From the NCBI GenBank assembly GCA_018663505.1, contig JABJQG010000048.1, positions 62,001-126,000 of the forward strand: a stretch of 64,000 nt of DNA, written 5' to 3'. Position 1 is the first letter of the stretch; each line of letters starts with the position of its first letter. Position numbers and translations under genes: made by a program. The notes under the pieces were generated by a model, which was not told the DNA's origin, did not search any database, and was given only the letters and a program-made list of their open reading frames with translations. This stretch comes from Pseudobdellovibrionaceae bacterium (lineage in GTDB: Bacteria; Bdellovibrionota; Bdellovibrionia; Bdellovibrionales; UBA1609). Of the stretch, positions 19,186 to 28,304 are shown piece by piece.

Positions 19186-20709
19186 CTATTCCCACTCGAT
19201 GGTTCCTGGGGGCTTAGATGTGACATCATAAACCACACGGTTGACTCCGCGCACTTCATTTGTAATTCGGTTCGAAACTTCTCTTAAGAAAGCTGGTGGA
19301 AAGTCGAACCAATCTGCCGTCATGCCGTCCTTAGAGGTAACAGCACGTATGGCTAATACCTTGTCGTAGGTTCTTGAGTCCCCTTGGACACCAACTGTAT
19401 GCACAGGCAACAAAACGCAAAAGGCTTGCCAAATTTTATCGTACAAATCATATTCCTTTAAAGCTTTAATATAAACGTCATCAGCGTTTTGTAGAATCTG
19501 TAAATCTTCTTTTGTTATAGCCCCCATAATACGTATACCTAAACCCGGTCCAGGAAAGGGGTGACGCCATAGGTTTTCTCTGGGAATGCCAAGTTCTTTC
19601 CCAATAGCCCGCACTTCATCTTTAAATAATTCTCTTAAGGGCTCTACCAGTTTTAAATTCAGATCTTCAGGCAGGCCACCCACATTATGATGAGACTTAA
19701 TGGTCACAGACTTACCGTATAAAGAAACGCTCTCTATAACGTCCGGATAAAGAGTTCCTTGAGCCAACCATTGCATGGGCACCAAGCCATCTATGGATTT
19801 TTTGAATACATCAATAAATTTCGAACCAATAATCTTTCTTTTTGTTTCTGGATCTGCTTGTCCAGCAAGAGCTTGTAAAAAATCTTCTGAAGCATCCACT
19901 CCCTGAACGTTTAACCCTAATTTTTTATAAATTTCCAGAACCTCTGTAAATTCATTTTTACGTAACAAACCATTATCCACAAACACACAGTTCACTCGAT
20001 CAGCACCAATAGCTTGCGTCAATAATGTGCCCATTACTGTAGAGTCTACACCTCCAGATAAAGCACAAAGAACATGATCTCCCTCAGGGACTAAGTCTTG
20101 AATATATTTTTTCAAACGTTGAATAGTAGACTGAGGGTCCCAGTTTTTTTCAATAGCACAGTGATTAAAAATAAAATCCTCAATTAATTCAGCCCCTAAT
20201 TGTGTATGTGAAACTTCAGGGTGAAACTGAAAACACCAGTTTTTTTCCGACTTCACAACTGCTGGATGTCCAGAATTAGATTTTGCATGAAGTTCATATC
20301 CAGGCGCTAGACGATCCACCACATCCCCATGGCTCATCCAAACTTTTTGTGAGTCCGGAAAGCCAGCATGGGGCACCTGCCACTGCATAGCCGTTAAACC
20401 ATACTCCCTTTGCTCACTAGAGTGAACCTTGCCACCAAAAGTATGCATCATCAGTTGCATGCCGTAACACACTCCCAATAAGGGGGCTAAAGCATCCAGA
20501 GGTTTTAAATCTCTCTGAGGTGCCTCTTTATCATAAACCGAAAAGGGACCTCCGCTTAAAATAATAGCCTTGGGTTCCAAAGCCTTAATTTTTTCAATAT
20601 CATAGTTAAAAGGAAATATTTCAGCATAAACACCACTCTCACGAATACGCCGAGCGATAAGTTGAGTGAACTGCGATCCAAAATCTAAAATAACAACGGA
20701 ATTTTTCAT
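19186..20709 (-). CDS. guaA: GMP synthase (glutamine-hydrolysing)
   Basis: 507 aa. Converts XMP, ATP and glutamine to GMP in the cytoplasm. The N-terminal class I glutamine amidotransferase domain has the nucleophile Cys81 in LLGVCYGMQ and the His/Glu pair in FQFHPEVSH. The ATP-pyrophosphatase domain has the P-loop ALSGGVDSTV, and the C-terminal dimerisation domain ends SKPPGTIEWE. Length is normal for the family. Its ATG overlaps the guaB stop by four bases (ATGA), so the two genes are translationally coupled. Confidence 0.98.
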   Translation of the reverse strand: MKNSVVILDFGSQFTQLIARRIRESGVYAEIFPFNYDIEKIKALEPKAIILSGGPFSVYDKEAPQRDLKPLDALAPLLGVCYGMQLMMHTFGGKVHSSEQREYGLTAMQWQVPHAGFPDSQKVWMSHGDVVDRLAPGYELHAKSNSGHPAVVKSEKNWCFQFHPEVSHTQLGAELIEDFIFNHCAIEKNWDPQSTIQRLKKYIQDLVPEGDHVLCALSGGVDSTVMGTLLTQAIGADRVNCVFVDNGLLRKNEFTEVLEIYKKLGLNVQGVDASEDFLQALAGQADPETKRKIIGSKFIDVFKKSIDGLVPMQWLAQGTLYPDVIESVSLYGKSVTIKSHHNVGGLPEDLNLKLVEPLRELFKDEVRAIGKELGIPRENLWRHPFPGPGLGIRIMGAITKEDLQILQNADDVYIKALKEYDLYDKIWQAFCVLLPVHTVGVQGDSRTYDKVLAIRAVTSKDGMTADWFDFPPAFLREVSNRITNEVRGVNRVVYDVTSKPPGTIEWE

Positions 20710-22163
20710 AGGCGGTAGTTTGGAGCCTCTTTAGTAATGCTCACGTCATGCACATGAGACTCAGTTAAACCCTGATGGGATATTTTAACAAACTTAGCTT
20801 TCTCTTGAAGATCTTTAATGTTTTTCGCACCAATATAGCCCATGCCAGACTTTAATCCGCCCACAAGTTGATGCAAAATACCACTGGTAGAACCCTTATA
20901 AGGAACTTTACCTTCAATTCCCTCTGGTACTAATTTTTCTGCATCGCTCACATCTGATTGAAAGTAACGATCCTTAGATCCCTTAACCATAGCTCCTAAA
21001 GAGCCCATACCACGGTACACTTTATAAGAGCGCCCTTGAAACAATATTGTTTCCCCTGGGCTCTCATCAGCTCCAGCTAATAAGGACCCAACCATTACAG
21101 TGTTGGCACCTAAAGCTAAGGCCTTTGTCACATCTCCAGAGTATTTAATTCCACCGTCGGCAATAATAGATTTGCCGTGGCGTTTAGCCACTGCTGCACA
21201 ATCTTGTACAGCAGAAATTTGCGGCATTCCCACTCCAGAAATAATACGTGTAGTACAAATACTACCAGGACCCACACCAACCTTCACCACATCAGCTCCT
21301 GCATTAAACAAGGCTTCAGAAGCTTCTCCGGTAACCACATTTCCTGCCACAATAATTAAATCTTTAAATTTATTACTCAAGGTGTTTACCATAGTTAAAA
21401 CATTTTTAGAGTGACCATGTGCTGTATCCACAGTCACAACATCCACCCCTTTTTCGCAAAGGGCCTCCGCACGTTCAATATTAGAAGCATCAACACCAAT
21501 GGCTGCACCAACCAATAGCCGACCACGAGAGTCTTTTGTGGCTTGAGGAAAAGTCTGAGCTTTTTCAATATCCTTAATGGTAATTAATCCCACTAAATTA
21601 TAGTTGGCATCTACAACAGGTAGCTTTTCAATTCTATGTTTATGCAATATCCCCTTTGCTTGTTCCAAATCGGTTCCTGCACGGGCTGTAACTAAATTTT
21701 CCACCGTCATAATATTTTTTATTGGCTGCTCAATGTTAGTTTCAAATCTTAAATCTCTATTTGTTAAAATGCCCACAAGTTTATTTTTCACTGTTATAGG
21801 CACACCAGAAATAGAGTACTTAGCCATAAGGCCCAAAGCTTCAGAAACCAAATGATCTGGTCCTAAAGTTATTGGTTCGGATATCATCCCACTTTCATAT
21901 TTTTTAACTTTCTCCACTTGAAAAGCTTGATCTTCAATAGATAAATTTTTATGAATAATTCCTAAACCACCAAGTTGAGCCATAACCCGTGCAATTTTAT
22001 GCTCCGTCACAGTGTCCATTGCAGCAGATAAGATGGGCATCTCAAAATAAGTATCTCTAGCAAAAAATGTTTTTGTGGTCACTTCTGAAGGAATTATTTC
22101 CGAATACTGGGGCACCAACAAAATATCATCATATGTTAGGGCCTGACGAATATCTTCACTCAT
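20706..22163 (-). CDS. guaB: IMP dehydrogenase
   Basis: 485 aa. Oxidises IMP to XMP with NAD+, the committed step to GMP, feeding directly into GuaA encoded next. The barrel is split by two CBS domains (about residues 90-205, for example [17 protein letters not shown]). The catalytic loop [15 protein letters not shown] carries the active-site Cys, and [10 protein letters not shown] follows. Start is ATG at 22163. It forms a guaB-guaA operon; the 86-base gap to the upstream carbonic anhydrase-like gene may hold its promoter, but I see no clear -35/-10 pair. Confidence 0.98.
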   Translation of the reverse strand: MSEDIRQALTYDDILLVPQYSEIIPSEVTTKTFFARDTYFEMPILSAAMDTVTEHKIARVMAQLGGLGIIHKNLSIEDQAFQVEKVKKYESGMISEPITLGPDHLVSEALGLMAKYSISGVPITVKNKLVGILTNRDLRFETNIEQPIKNIMTVENLVTARAGTDLEQAKGILHKHRIEKLPVVDANYNLVGLITIKDIEKAQTFPQATKDSRGRLLVGAAIGVDASNIERAEALCEKGVDVVTVDTAHGHSKNVLTMVNTLSNKFKDLIIVAGNVVTGEASEALFNAGADVVKVGVGPGSICTTRIISGVGMPQISAVQDCAAVAKRHGKSIIADGGIKYSGDVTKALALGANTVMVGSLLAGADESPGETILFQGRSYKVYRGMGSLGAMVKGSKDRYFQSDVSDAEKLVPEGIEGKVPYKGSTSGILHQLVGGLKSGMGYIGAKNIKDLQEKAKFVKISHQGLTESHVHDVSITKEAPNYRL

Positions 22164-22249
22164 TTTTAGTTTCCTTTACTTTGAAGGTTTACCTTTTGTG
22201 TCATCTAATTAAATGACTTCCACTATTTAATCGCCTATACACGATTTCT

Positions 22250-22801
22250 TTACTTCTCGTTAGTTTGATTATTTAAATAACAATCTTTATATTTCACATA
22301 TCTCTTATAAGACGCTACAAATTCTTTGTACTCCTTATCCGTAAGCTCACGCACCACTTTTGCCGGACGCCCCATGATCATAGATCCTGAGGGAAAACGT
22401 TTACCAGGAGACAGCAACGAACCTGCTGCCACAAAGCAATTTTTTTCAATGTGTACGCCATCCATTATTGTGGAGTCCATACCAATAAAACATTGATCCT
22501 CAATAGTGCAGCCATGCAAAGTCACTCCATGCCCCACGGTAACTTCTTCTCCAATTTTAACTGCAAACTGTTTAAATGTTCCATGTAGCATACATTGATC
22601 TTGAATATTTGAACGTGCGCCAATTTCGATGGGCATTACATCTCCTCGAAGTACAGTGTTATACCAAATAGACACATCTTCGCCTAAGCTCACATCCCCA
22701 ATAAGCGTAGCCGTTTCTGCCACAAATGCCTTTGTTCCTATACAGGGCTCCTTCAATACTATTTCATCATTTTCATTATAGAAGTTTAATGGATGAATCA
22801 A
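22250..22801 (-). CDS. Gamma-class carbonic anhydrase-like hexapeptide protein
   Basis: 183 aa. Repeated hexapeptides (IGDVSL, VSIWYN, VLRGDV, IGARSN, IGEEVT) predict a left-handed beta-helix trimer. QCMLHG and GHGVTLHGC supply the three His expected to bind zinc, and the length fits the YrdA/PaaY family. Members bind metal and some hydrate CO2, but many have other or unknown roles. The start is TTG, overlapping the TGA of the upstream DUF151 gene, with a GGGG run nearby as ribosome binding site. It is the last gene of the miaB-DUF151 string. Confidence 0.88.
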   Translation of the reverse strand: MIHPLNFYNENDEIVLKEPCIGTKAFVAETATLIGDVSLGEDVSIWYNTVLRGDVMPIEIGARSNIQDQCMLHGTFKQFAVKIGEEVTVGHGVTLHGCTIEDQCFIGMDSTIMDGVHIEKNCFVAAGSLLSPGKRFPSGSMIMGRPAKVVRELTDKEYKEFVASYKRYVKYKDCYLNNQTNEK

Positions 22802-23325
22802 TTTAAATACCCCGGTCTTTGTATTACAGCGCCAGGTATAACTGCCGCTTCGTTATTACTAAACTGTTCAAGATCCACATTTAATTTTCTACATCTATCC
22901 ATATGGTTAATGGTGGAATAAAACTGAACTTTTTCATGAATACAAAGAGACATAGTATAATCTGCTCTCAAACGTATAGGTGCTTTTTTTTCACTTTTAG
23001 GCTTGTTGTCTTTATAACAAATATCAACAAACTGATGGTGCCCTTTAACTTCTTTAAATACACATTCAGAAAGCACTAGCCCCTGTTCCTTGAAAATTTG
23101 ATGACTTAAAGTGTGTGGCGAAGCACTCACTTCAGAATCACCACTCAAAGCCATGGCTATGCCGGCATCAAGTGGACTTAGCCAAACTGGCAAGACATGT
23201 CTTTCTGACTTATCTTTAAATACCAATACTGGGCGATTCTGATCAAGACCAATGGTCACCCCGTATGGAAATATCTCGATAAGCTCTTCTTTGGACTGTA
23301 AGGAAAACTCTAATTTATCTGCCAC
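22798..23325 (-). CDS. DUF151 (bifunctional nuclease) family protein
   Basis: 175 aa with a GTG start that overlaps the last base of the miaB stop codon. Residues about 15-130 match the BFN/DUF151 fold: GVTIGLDQNRPVLVFKD, VLPVWLSPLDAGIAMAL, HTLSHQIFKEQG, and a later ADYTMSLCI. Some family members act on DNA and RNA, but most bacterial ones are uncharacterised, so a nuclease role is only a possibility. Its overlaps on both sides (miaB upstream, carbonic anhydrase-like gene downstream) show one transcript. Confidence 0.8.
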   Translation of the reverse strand: MADKLEFSLQSKEELIEIFPYGVTIGLDQNRPVLVFKDKSERHVLPVWLSPLDAGIAMALSGDSEVSASPHTLSHQIFKEQGLVLSECVFKEVKGHHQFVDICYKDNKPKSEKKAPIRLRADYTMSLCIHEKVQFYSTINHMDRCRKLNVDLEQFSNNEAAVIPGAVIQRPGYLN

Positions 23326-24647
23326 TATACTTTCTCCCCTCTTAAGGTTTGTGGAAAAGCCGTGTTGATTTTAACCATCACCTTCTCACCAATATGTGGC
23401 AAGTCCGACTTAAAATGCACCACTTTATTTTGGGTGGAACGGCCTCTACATACTCCGTCGTTAAACTCTTCAACAAGTATTTCTAATACTTTATTTTCAT
23501 AATCTTTTGCGTAATCAAAGGCCAACGCATTGTGCTTATCAAACAAACGCTGCAAACGGTCCTTTTTCACTTGCTCGGGTACCTGATCTGTAAAGCGAGC
23601 GGCTTTAGTAAATGGACGTGGACTATATTTAAATGCGTAAATAGTTTCATATCGAACCTCATCCAATAAAGACAAAGTGTCTTCAAAAGCGGCCTCTGTT
23701 TCTCCGGGAAAACCAACAATAATATCCGTTGATAAAACGGCATTAGGTAAACCTTTAAAAATCATATCTACTTTTTTTAAATAGTCCTCACGACTATAAC
23801 CACGGTTCATTCTGGCTAAGATCTCTGTGTTGCCAGACTGCACTGGTAAATGAATGTATTCGCACACCTTAGCATTATGGCTATTCATAACATCCACTAA
23901 CTCTTCATTAAAATCCTTTGGGTGGGAGGTTGTGTAGCGTATACGTTCAATGTCCGTCTGTTCAGAAACAGCTTTTAATAAATGAGCAAAATTCCCTTCA
24001 CAGCTAGAAAGGTATGAGTTTACGTTCTGACCTAACAGAGTCACTTCTTTCACTCCCCGCTCAGTTAATTTTTGCACATCGGCCACAACCTCTTGCAAAG
24101 TTCGGCTACGCTCGCGGCCTCTGGTAAAAGGCACCACACAAAAAGTACAAAAATTATCACAGCCCTTAGCTATATTTACAAAAGATGCAATGCCAGGGTT
24201 GCGGATTAAAGTTTCCACACTATAAGCCGACTGATGATCAAACTTAGCTTGCACTTTCTTTTCATTTTCACTTTTCACTTCATTCAATACTTTTGGCAAT
24301 TCATCAATATTATCTGTACCAATGACAAAATCCAGCATGGGTATGTCTTTAAGCAGTTTGGCTTTTTCTTGCTGAGCCACGCAGCCGGCCACTCCAATTT
24401 TCAAATCCGGGTATTGATCTTTTAATTTTCGATACCTGCCCACCTCAGAACGTACTTTATGAACAGGTTTCTCTCTCACACTACAGGAGTTGATAATTAT
24501 GGTTCTCGCCTGATCTGCAGATGTTACGGGGGTATAGTTATCCATTTCTAAAAGCGAATACATACGTTCTGTGTCGTTCACGTTCATTTGACACCCATAT
24601 GTGGAAATATATACGCCTTTTAGCTCAGGTTGTGCTTCATTTTCCAT
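23325..24647 (-). CDS. miaB: tRNA-2-methylthio-N6-dimethylallyladenosine synthase
   Basis: 440 aa from ATG 24647, which has AAGGA upstream; the frame extends 35 codons further without a good site. Radical-SAM methylthiotransferase that converts i6A37 to ms2i6A37 in tRNAs. The N-terminal UPF0004 domain holds three Cys (TYGCQMN, NSCSVREK, GCVAQQ) for the second 4Fe-4S cluster. The radical-SAM motif is GCDNFCTFC, and a C-terminal TRAM-like segment follows (NKVVHF, GEKVMVKI). First gene of a three-gene overlapping operon. Confidence 0.96.
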   Translation of the reverse strand: MENEAQPELKGVYISTYGCQMNVNDTERMYSLLEMDNYTPVTSADQARTIIINSCSVREKPVHKVRSEVGRYRKLKDQYPDLKIGVAGCVAQQEKAKLLKDIPMLDFVIGTDNIDELPKVLNEVKSENEKKVQAKFDHQSAYSVETLIRNPGIASFVNIAKGCDNFCTFCVVPFTRGRERSRTLQEVVADVQKLTERGVKEVTLLGQNVNSYLSSCEGNFAHLLKAVSEQTDIERIRYTTSHPKDFNEELVDVMNSHNAKVCEYIHLPVQSGNTEILARMNRGYSREDYLKKVDMIFKGLPNAVLSTDIIVGFPGETEAAFEDTLSLLDEVRYETIYAFKYSPRPFTKAARFTDQVPEQVKKDRLQRLFDKHNALAFDYAKDYENKVLEILVEEFNDGVCRGRSTQNKVVHFKSDLPHIGEKVMVKINTAFPQTLRGEKV

Positions 24648-24664
24648 AATTTTCCTTAATAAAG

Positions 24665-24693
24665 TTGACACTCTTTTTATATGGAAATAAACA
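24665..24693 (+). promoter_or_regulatory. Possible sigma-70 promoter for the 24728 gene
   Basis: A consensus -35 TTGACA at 24665-24670 is followed, 17 bases later, by TAAACA at 24688-24693 (a weak -10 match). It lies in the 80-base divergent region between miaB and the gene at 24728, with the predicted start site about 30 bases before that ATG. Confidence 0.4.
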
Positions 24694-24727
24694 AAATGAC
24701 AATGCGAATAATAAAAAAGGCGGCTCA

Positions 24728-25201
24728 ATGAACCCAAGGTTGAAATCTTCACAAAAATGGACCAGTTTTCCCACGGAATTTATCCAACAAATCAATGCTG
24801 TGGTGAACGAAAACTTCCAAAAGCTGTCTCCTGATGGTAAATTCTCCATAGATGGACGCATATTCCCCAAAGAGGTGCTCTTTAAAATCAGCCATCAAGC
24901 AAAAAACAGCATCACTCAAAACAGCATTTGGGTGTCAGTGGACTACGATGCTAAAAAAGACAATGTAAATATTGCCCTAAATCTTGCCATAGATTGTGGG
25001 GGATCCCTTATGGTACACCATTTCGAGAACCCAAAAGACGAATTCCCAAGAAGCTGGGCACCCATGGATTTTAACAAAACAGAGGTATTTATTTGTCTTG
25101 ATACACAAAATGATGACCTAGAAGCTCAAGCTGATGCCCTTTTAGGAGAAAGCTCAGAAGAATCTTTGGTTCATATTTCCGAATCTATGGAGGAAGAATA
25201 A
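24728..25201 (+). CDS. Uncharacterised cytoplasmic protein
   Basis: 157 aa from ATG 24728, preceded by AAGGCGG. The longer frame from TTG 24665 would start on the -35 element, so I reject it. No signal peptide, membrane segment or domain that I recognise. The middle alternates short beta-like and acidic segments (VSVDYDAKKDNVNIALNLAIDCGGSLMV is split over two strands), and the C-terminus is very acidic (LEAQADALLGESSEE, ESMEEE). Transcribed alone and divergent from miaB. Confidence 0.75.
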   Translation: MNPRLKSSQKWTSFPTEFIQQINAVVNENFQKLSPDGKFSIDGRIFPKEVLFKISHQAKNSITQNSIWVSVDYDAKKDNVNIALNLAIDCGGSLMVHHFENPKDEFPRSWAPMDFNKTEVFICLDTQNDDLEAQADALLGESSEESLVHISESMEEE

Positions 25202-25413
25202 ATCTTGTTTAAATCTCCTTAAGAGCGATAATATGCTAATTTATTACCATGATAAAGTTCCAATAATTACAAATTACTGATATTATTTTTACAATCAATA
25301 AGTCTTACTCATTAAATTTAAATTAATCCTGGTATAAAGAAACTCAACAGTTAAAACCTACAAAAAATCAGTTCTAACAAAACTGAGGTTGACCTAATAT
25401 CGGGAGTTTTTCT

Positions 25414-27192
25414 ATGAATATAAAGTTAAGTTTATTTACATTATTTCTTACTCTAAGCACAATTGCTTGTGAAAACAAAAAAGTCAGTTTATCTCACCTA
25501 GATAATAATGATTTAGTTAAATATAATCTTGATATACAAATAGCTACTAACAAAACTACACCTCAGCAAATTTTCCGCCTGGTTCAGAGAATCAATTTGG
25601 GTCAACCTGTGAGCTTTAAGTCCTTAACTGATATGATAATTTCAGATCACCTTAAGGCTTATAATACACAGGAAAATCAAAACCTCAGCTTAACTGAAAT
25701 TGATAAAAGCTTAGATACTTTAGTTGCATCCATAAATGAAAAAAGCGATTTAGGCCAAGAAAAATTAAGCTACGAAGATAAGTTAGTAAAGTTAAGTAAA
25801 ACTAAAAAGCTGATGTACAACAAAGCTAAAGTTAGCTTGGTTCACCCTATTAAACAGGGTCTACAGCAATGCTACTCGGGCTCTATTTTAAACTTAGTAC
25901 TCCATCGCAAACAACACTCAGGGAAAGAGTTTCGCACAAAAAATTATGTGATGATCTTTACCTCAGGTCATGTTCTTCCTGGACAAATGATTAAAGAAAA
26001 AGGGGAATGGATCCTAATGGGTCTAGAAACCACATCCAGTGGAAAAGCCTATACTAAAATCAATTCAGCTAAAATGCTAAACTCAGATATCCATGTTATT
26101 GATGCTGATATGGTTAGCTTGTTAGAAGTTTTAAAAAAACACATTACAGCCAAGTCATCCGGTCACCTTGCTTGGTCAATTAGAAAAAAATCCGCTAAAA
26201 AATATGGGATCTCAATCCCCAAATTCCAACCTGCATATTCAGCTTCAACAGGTTCACAACAAAGTCCATTATCAAGTAAAAAAGATAGCCTAAATTCCAT
26301 GCCTTTTGGCTTTGGAGTTGCTAAAGTTGAAGAAGGCAATTTAGATCGCAAGCCTTTTTCTGGCATAGGTAGTCAGTCTCTTACCCACAGAAATGAAAAC
26401 GTAAACTCAAAGAATCATATATTGGTTACAGACAATCCCAGTAAAAATGAAAATAAAAACAAAGAAATTTCTGACCCCAATGATCACAAATTAGCTGAAG
26501 TCCCTTTTCTAAACCAAAGCCCAAAAGAGGTCCTAGATGAGCAACCCCATGAAATTTCAGAAGAACGACAAATCATCAATAAGCATTTAAGCAACCTTGA
26601 TGGTGTTTGTGCGCCCTTATATATTGACCAAGTCCCTGAAAAGCGTGTGATGCTACCCCTCTTTACAAATAAATCGGATGTGAAAAAAATAATAAAAATG
26701 GGAAAGGAAAACTATAGATCCACATACTTCTCCATGATGAAGAAGATAGATAGACTAGAAGAAAGCTTACCTAGATCTAGCGTTTCACCAATCTTTCCCA
26801 CAGCATTAAAGTTTACAAAAGGGTCACTCGCTTTTAACATTCGCAAAATAAGCCTCAGTGATACTAATGATTGGCAAGAACCCTCAATTGAACCCGCTAA
26901 AAATTTAACTCAAATGTATAGCCATAATGCATCCTATGACCATTACTTTTTAGACATACCAGGAACTAAGGTATCCTTCTATTTTGTCTCAGGTTTCATT
27001 GACGAAAGTAAATTATTTTTTGGATCCTCCGTCTTTTTAGCTCGACGTTTAAAAATTGACACAGAACTGACATTTGATCATTCCTTTTCAAATAACAAAG
27101 AAGATGCCGAGACAATTCATGTGGGTCCACATACCTACTATGAGATTGTCCACTATCAATGCAAAAAAGAAGAAATAGTAACTGGGCCTTAA
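25414..27192 (+). CDS. Predicted lipoprotein of unknown function (592 aa)
   Basis: Starts at ATG after CGGGAG. The N-terminus has a short signal ending LSTIAC, a good lipobox, then ENKK. Residues about 145-255 form a compact block (QQCYSGSILNLVLH, RTKNYVMIFTSGHVLPGQM). Residues about 265-390 are Ser/Asn/Lys-rich and probably disordered, and the last 180 residues look beta-rich again. No known domain is recognised. It stands alone and is followed by a bidirectional terminator at 27264. Confidence 0.7.
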   Translation: MNIKLSLFTLFLTLSTIACENKKVSLSHLDNNDLVKYNLDIQIATNKTTPQQIFRLVQRINLGQPVSFKSLTDMIISDHLKAYNTQENQNLSLTEIDKSLDTLVASINEKSDLGQEKLSYEDKLVKLSKTKKLMYNKAKVSLVHPIKQGLQQCYSGSILNLVLHRKQHSGKEFRTKNYVMIFTSGHVLPGQMIKEKGEWILMGLETTSSGKAYTKINSAKMLNSDIHVIDADMVSLLEVLKKHITAKSSGHLAWSIRKKSAKKYGISIPKFQPAYSASTGSQQSPLSSKKDSLNSMPFGFGVAKVEEGNLDRKPFSGIGSQSLTHRNENVNSKNHILVTDNPSKNENKNKEISDPNDHKLAEVPFLNQSPKEVLDEQPHEISEERQIINKHLSNLDGVCAPLYIDQVPEKRVMLPLFTNKSDVKKIIKMGKENYRSTYFSMMKKIDRLEESLPRSSVSPIFPTALKFTKGSLAFNIRKISLSDTNDWQEPSIEPAKNLTQMYSHNASYDHYFLDIPGTKVSFYFVSGFIDESKLFFGSSVFLARRLKIDTELTFDHSFSNNKEDAETIHVGPHTYYEIVHYQCKKEEIVTGP

Positions 27193-27263
27193 AGTAATGG
27201 ATGACCTCAAGAAGGTCAGTACTACTTTGTTTAGATTTACATAAATACAACATAATGCACCAT

Positions 27264-27295
27264 AAAAAAAAGCCACATAATTGTAGCTTTTTTTA
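27264..27295. terminator. Bidirectional intrinsic terminator
   Basis: An A-run followed by GCCACA pairs with TGTAGC followed by a T-run, around a TAAT loop (one C/A mismatch). It is flanked by A8 on the left and T7 on the right, so it can stop both the lipoprotein gene at 25414 and the convergent histone-like gene at 27324. Confidence 0.85.
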
Positions 27296-27323
27296 TTTCT
27301 AAATTTTAAAACTTATAACATTT

Positions 27324-28250
27324 CTAATAATCCGAATCGAAACCACTGCCGCTGCTGTTGTTGTCATTAGGGTCACCAAGAAGGTCATCAGTGAAACCTC
27401 CGCCGCCACCTTCATCCACAGCAACTTTACGTTCAAAACTCGACTCATCTAATTCTAGCTCAATAAATGCCGCTTCAAAGACTTTTGCAGCTTTTAGATC
27501 TTTTCTCAAGATATCTAAGAATTTCTCAGGATAACGTTTAACTAGTTTTCTTAAATATTCTTCAAAAGAGTTGCTGGCCAAAACTTTCTTTTTAACCTGA
27601 ATCTTCTTCCAAAATAATAAATAGTGGTAACGACAGTATTTGTCCACAGAGGCAATTTGATCGCAATCACCAACTCGGCAGTATTCTCTACCATCAGCAT
27701 CAGTAAGTACCACCTCATCTTCTTCAAAGTCCTCATCCACTTCTAAAACCGCAGCTTCTACTTTTTTAGCCTTCTTTTTCTCTTCGGCAACAGGGGCTTT
27801 AGCAGTTTTTACTTTTTCACTAGATTTTGTATTTACAGCCTTCTTTGTGGAAACCACAGCTGTTTTTTTTGTGGTGTTCTTCGTAGCTTTCTTGGCTACT
27901 TTCTTAGTTGCCTTCTTTGCTACTTTCTTTGTAGCTTTTTTTGCCACTTTCTTAGTTGCCTTCTTTGCTACTTTTTTTATAGCTTTCTTGGCCACTTTCT
28001 TAGTCGCCTTCTTTGCTACTTTTTTTATAGCTTTCTTGGCCACCTTCTTCGTCGCCTTCTTTGCTACTTTTTTCGTAGCTTTCTTGGCCACCTTCTTCGT
28101 GGCCTTCTTTACTACTTTTTTCGTAGCTTTCTTGGCCACCTTCTTCGTGGCCTTCTTTGCTACTTTTTTCGTAGCTTTCTTGGCCACTTTTTTAGTGGTT
28201 TTCTTTTTAACTTTAGTTGCTGCTTTTTTAGTCGTTTTTTTCTTAGCCAT
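27324..28250 (-). CDS. Histone H1-like Lys/Ala repeat protein with a CCCH zinc-finger-like segment
   Basis: 308 aa from ATG 28250 (MAKKKTTKK); the frame extends 12 codons upstream without better support. Residues about 1-130 consist of an 8-residue repeat KKATKKVA, like the C-terminal tail of eukaryotic H1 and bacterial H1-like proteins that bind and condense DNA. After an acidic stretch comes EYCRVGDCDQ then DKYCRYH, spaced C-x4-C-x8-C-x2-H, which could bind one zinc. A helical Lys/Glu-rich segment, a Gly run and an acidic C-terminus follow. DNA binding is inferred from composition; the role of the zinc-finger-like part is unknown. Confidence 0.8.
   Translation of the reverse strand: MAKKKTTKKAATKVKKKTTKKVAKKATKKVAKKATKKVAKKATKKVVKKATKKVAKKATKKVAKKATKKVAKKAIKKVAKKATKKVAKKAIKKVAKKATKKVAKKATKKVAKKATKKVAKKATKNTTKKTAVVSTKKAVNTKSSEKVKTAKAPVAEEKKKAKKVEAAVLEVDEDFEEDEVVLTDADGREYCRVGDCDQIASVDKYCRYHYLLFWKKIQVKKKVLASNSFEEYLRKLVKRYPEKFLDILRKDLKAAKVFEAAFIELELDESSFERKVAVDEGGGGGFTDDLLGDPNDNNSSGSGFDSDY
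27881..28200 (-). repeat. 24-base tandem coding repeat
   Basis: About thirteen copies of a 24-base unit encode KKATKKVA with few changes (Val or Ile variants). Synonymous differences between units (CCTTCTT, CTTTCTT variants on the plus strand) show they are not all recent copies. It creates a long antisense open frame that is not a gene. Confidence 0.9.
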
Positions 28251-28304
28251 AGACAACAACCTGATCCATTTTGTTAATTTCGTCAAGTGTTCTCCTCTAA
28301 CTTT

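Noticed and set aside
27881-28200. CRISPR array
   Set aside because: The 24-base units are contiguous coding repeats in frame with no spacers. I saw no other array in the window.
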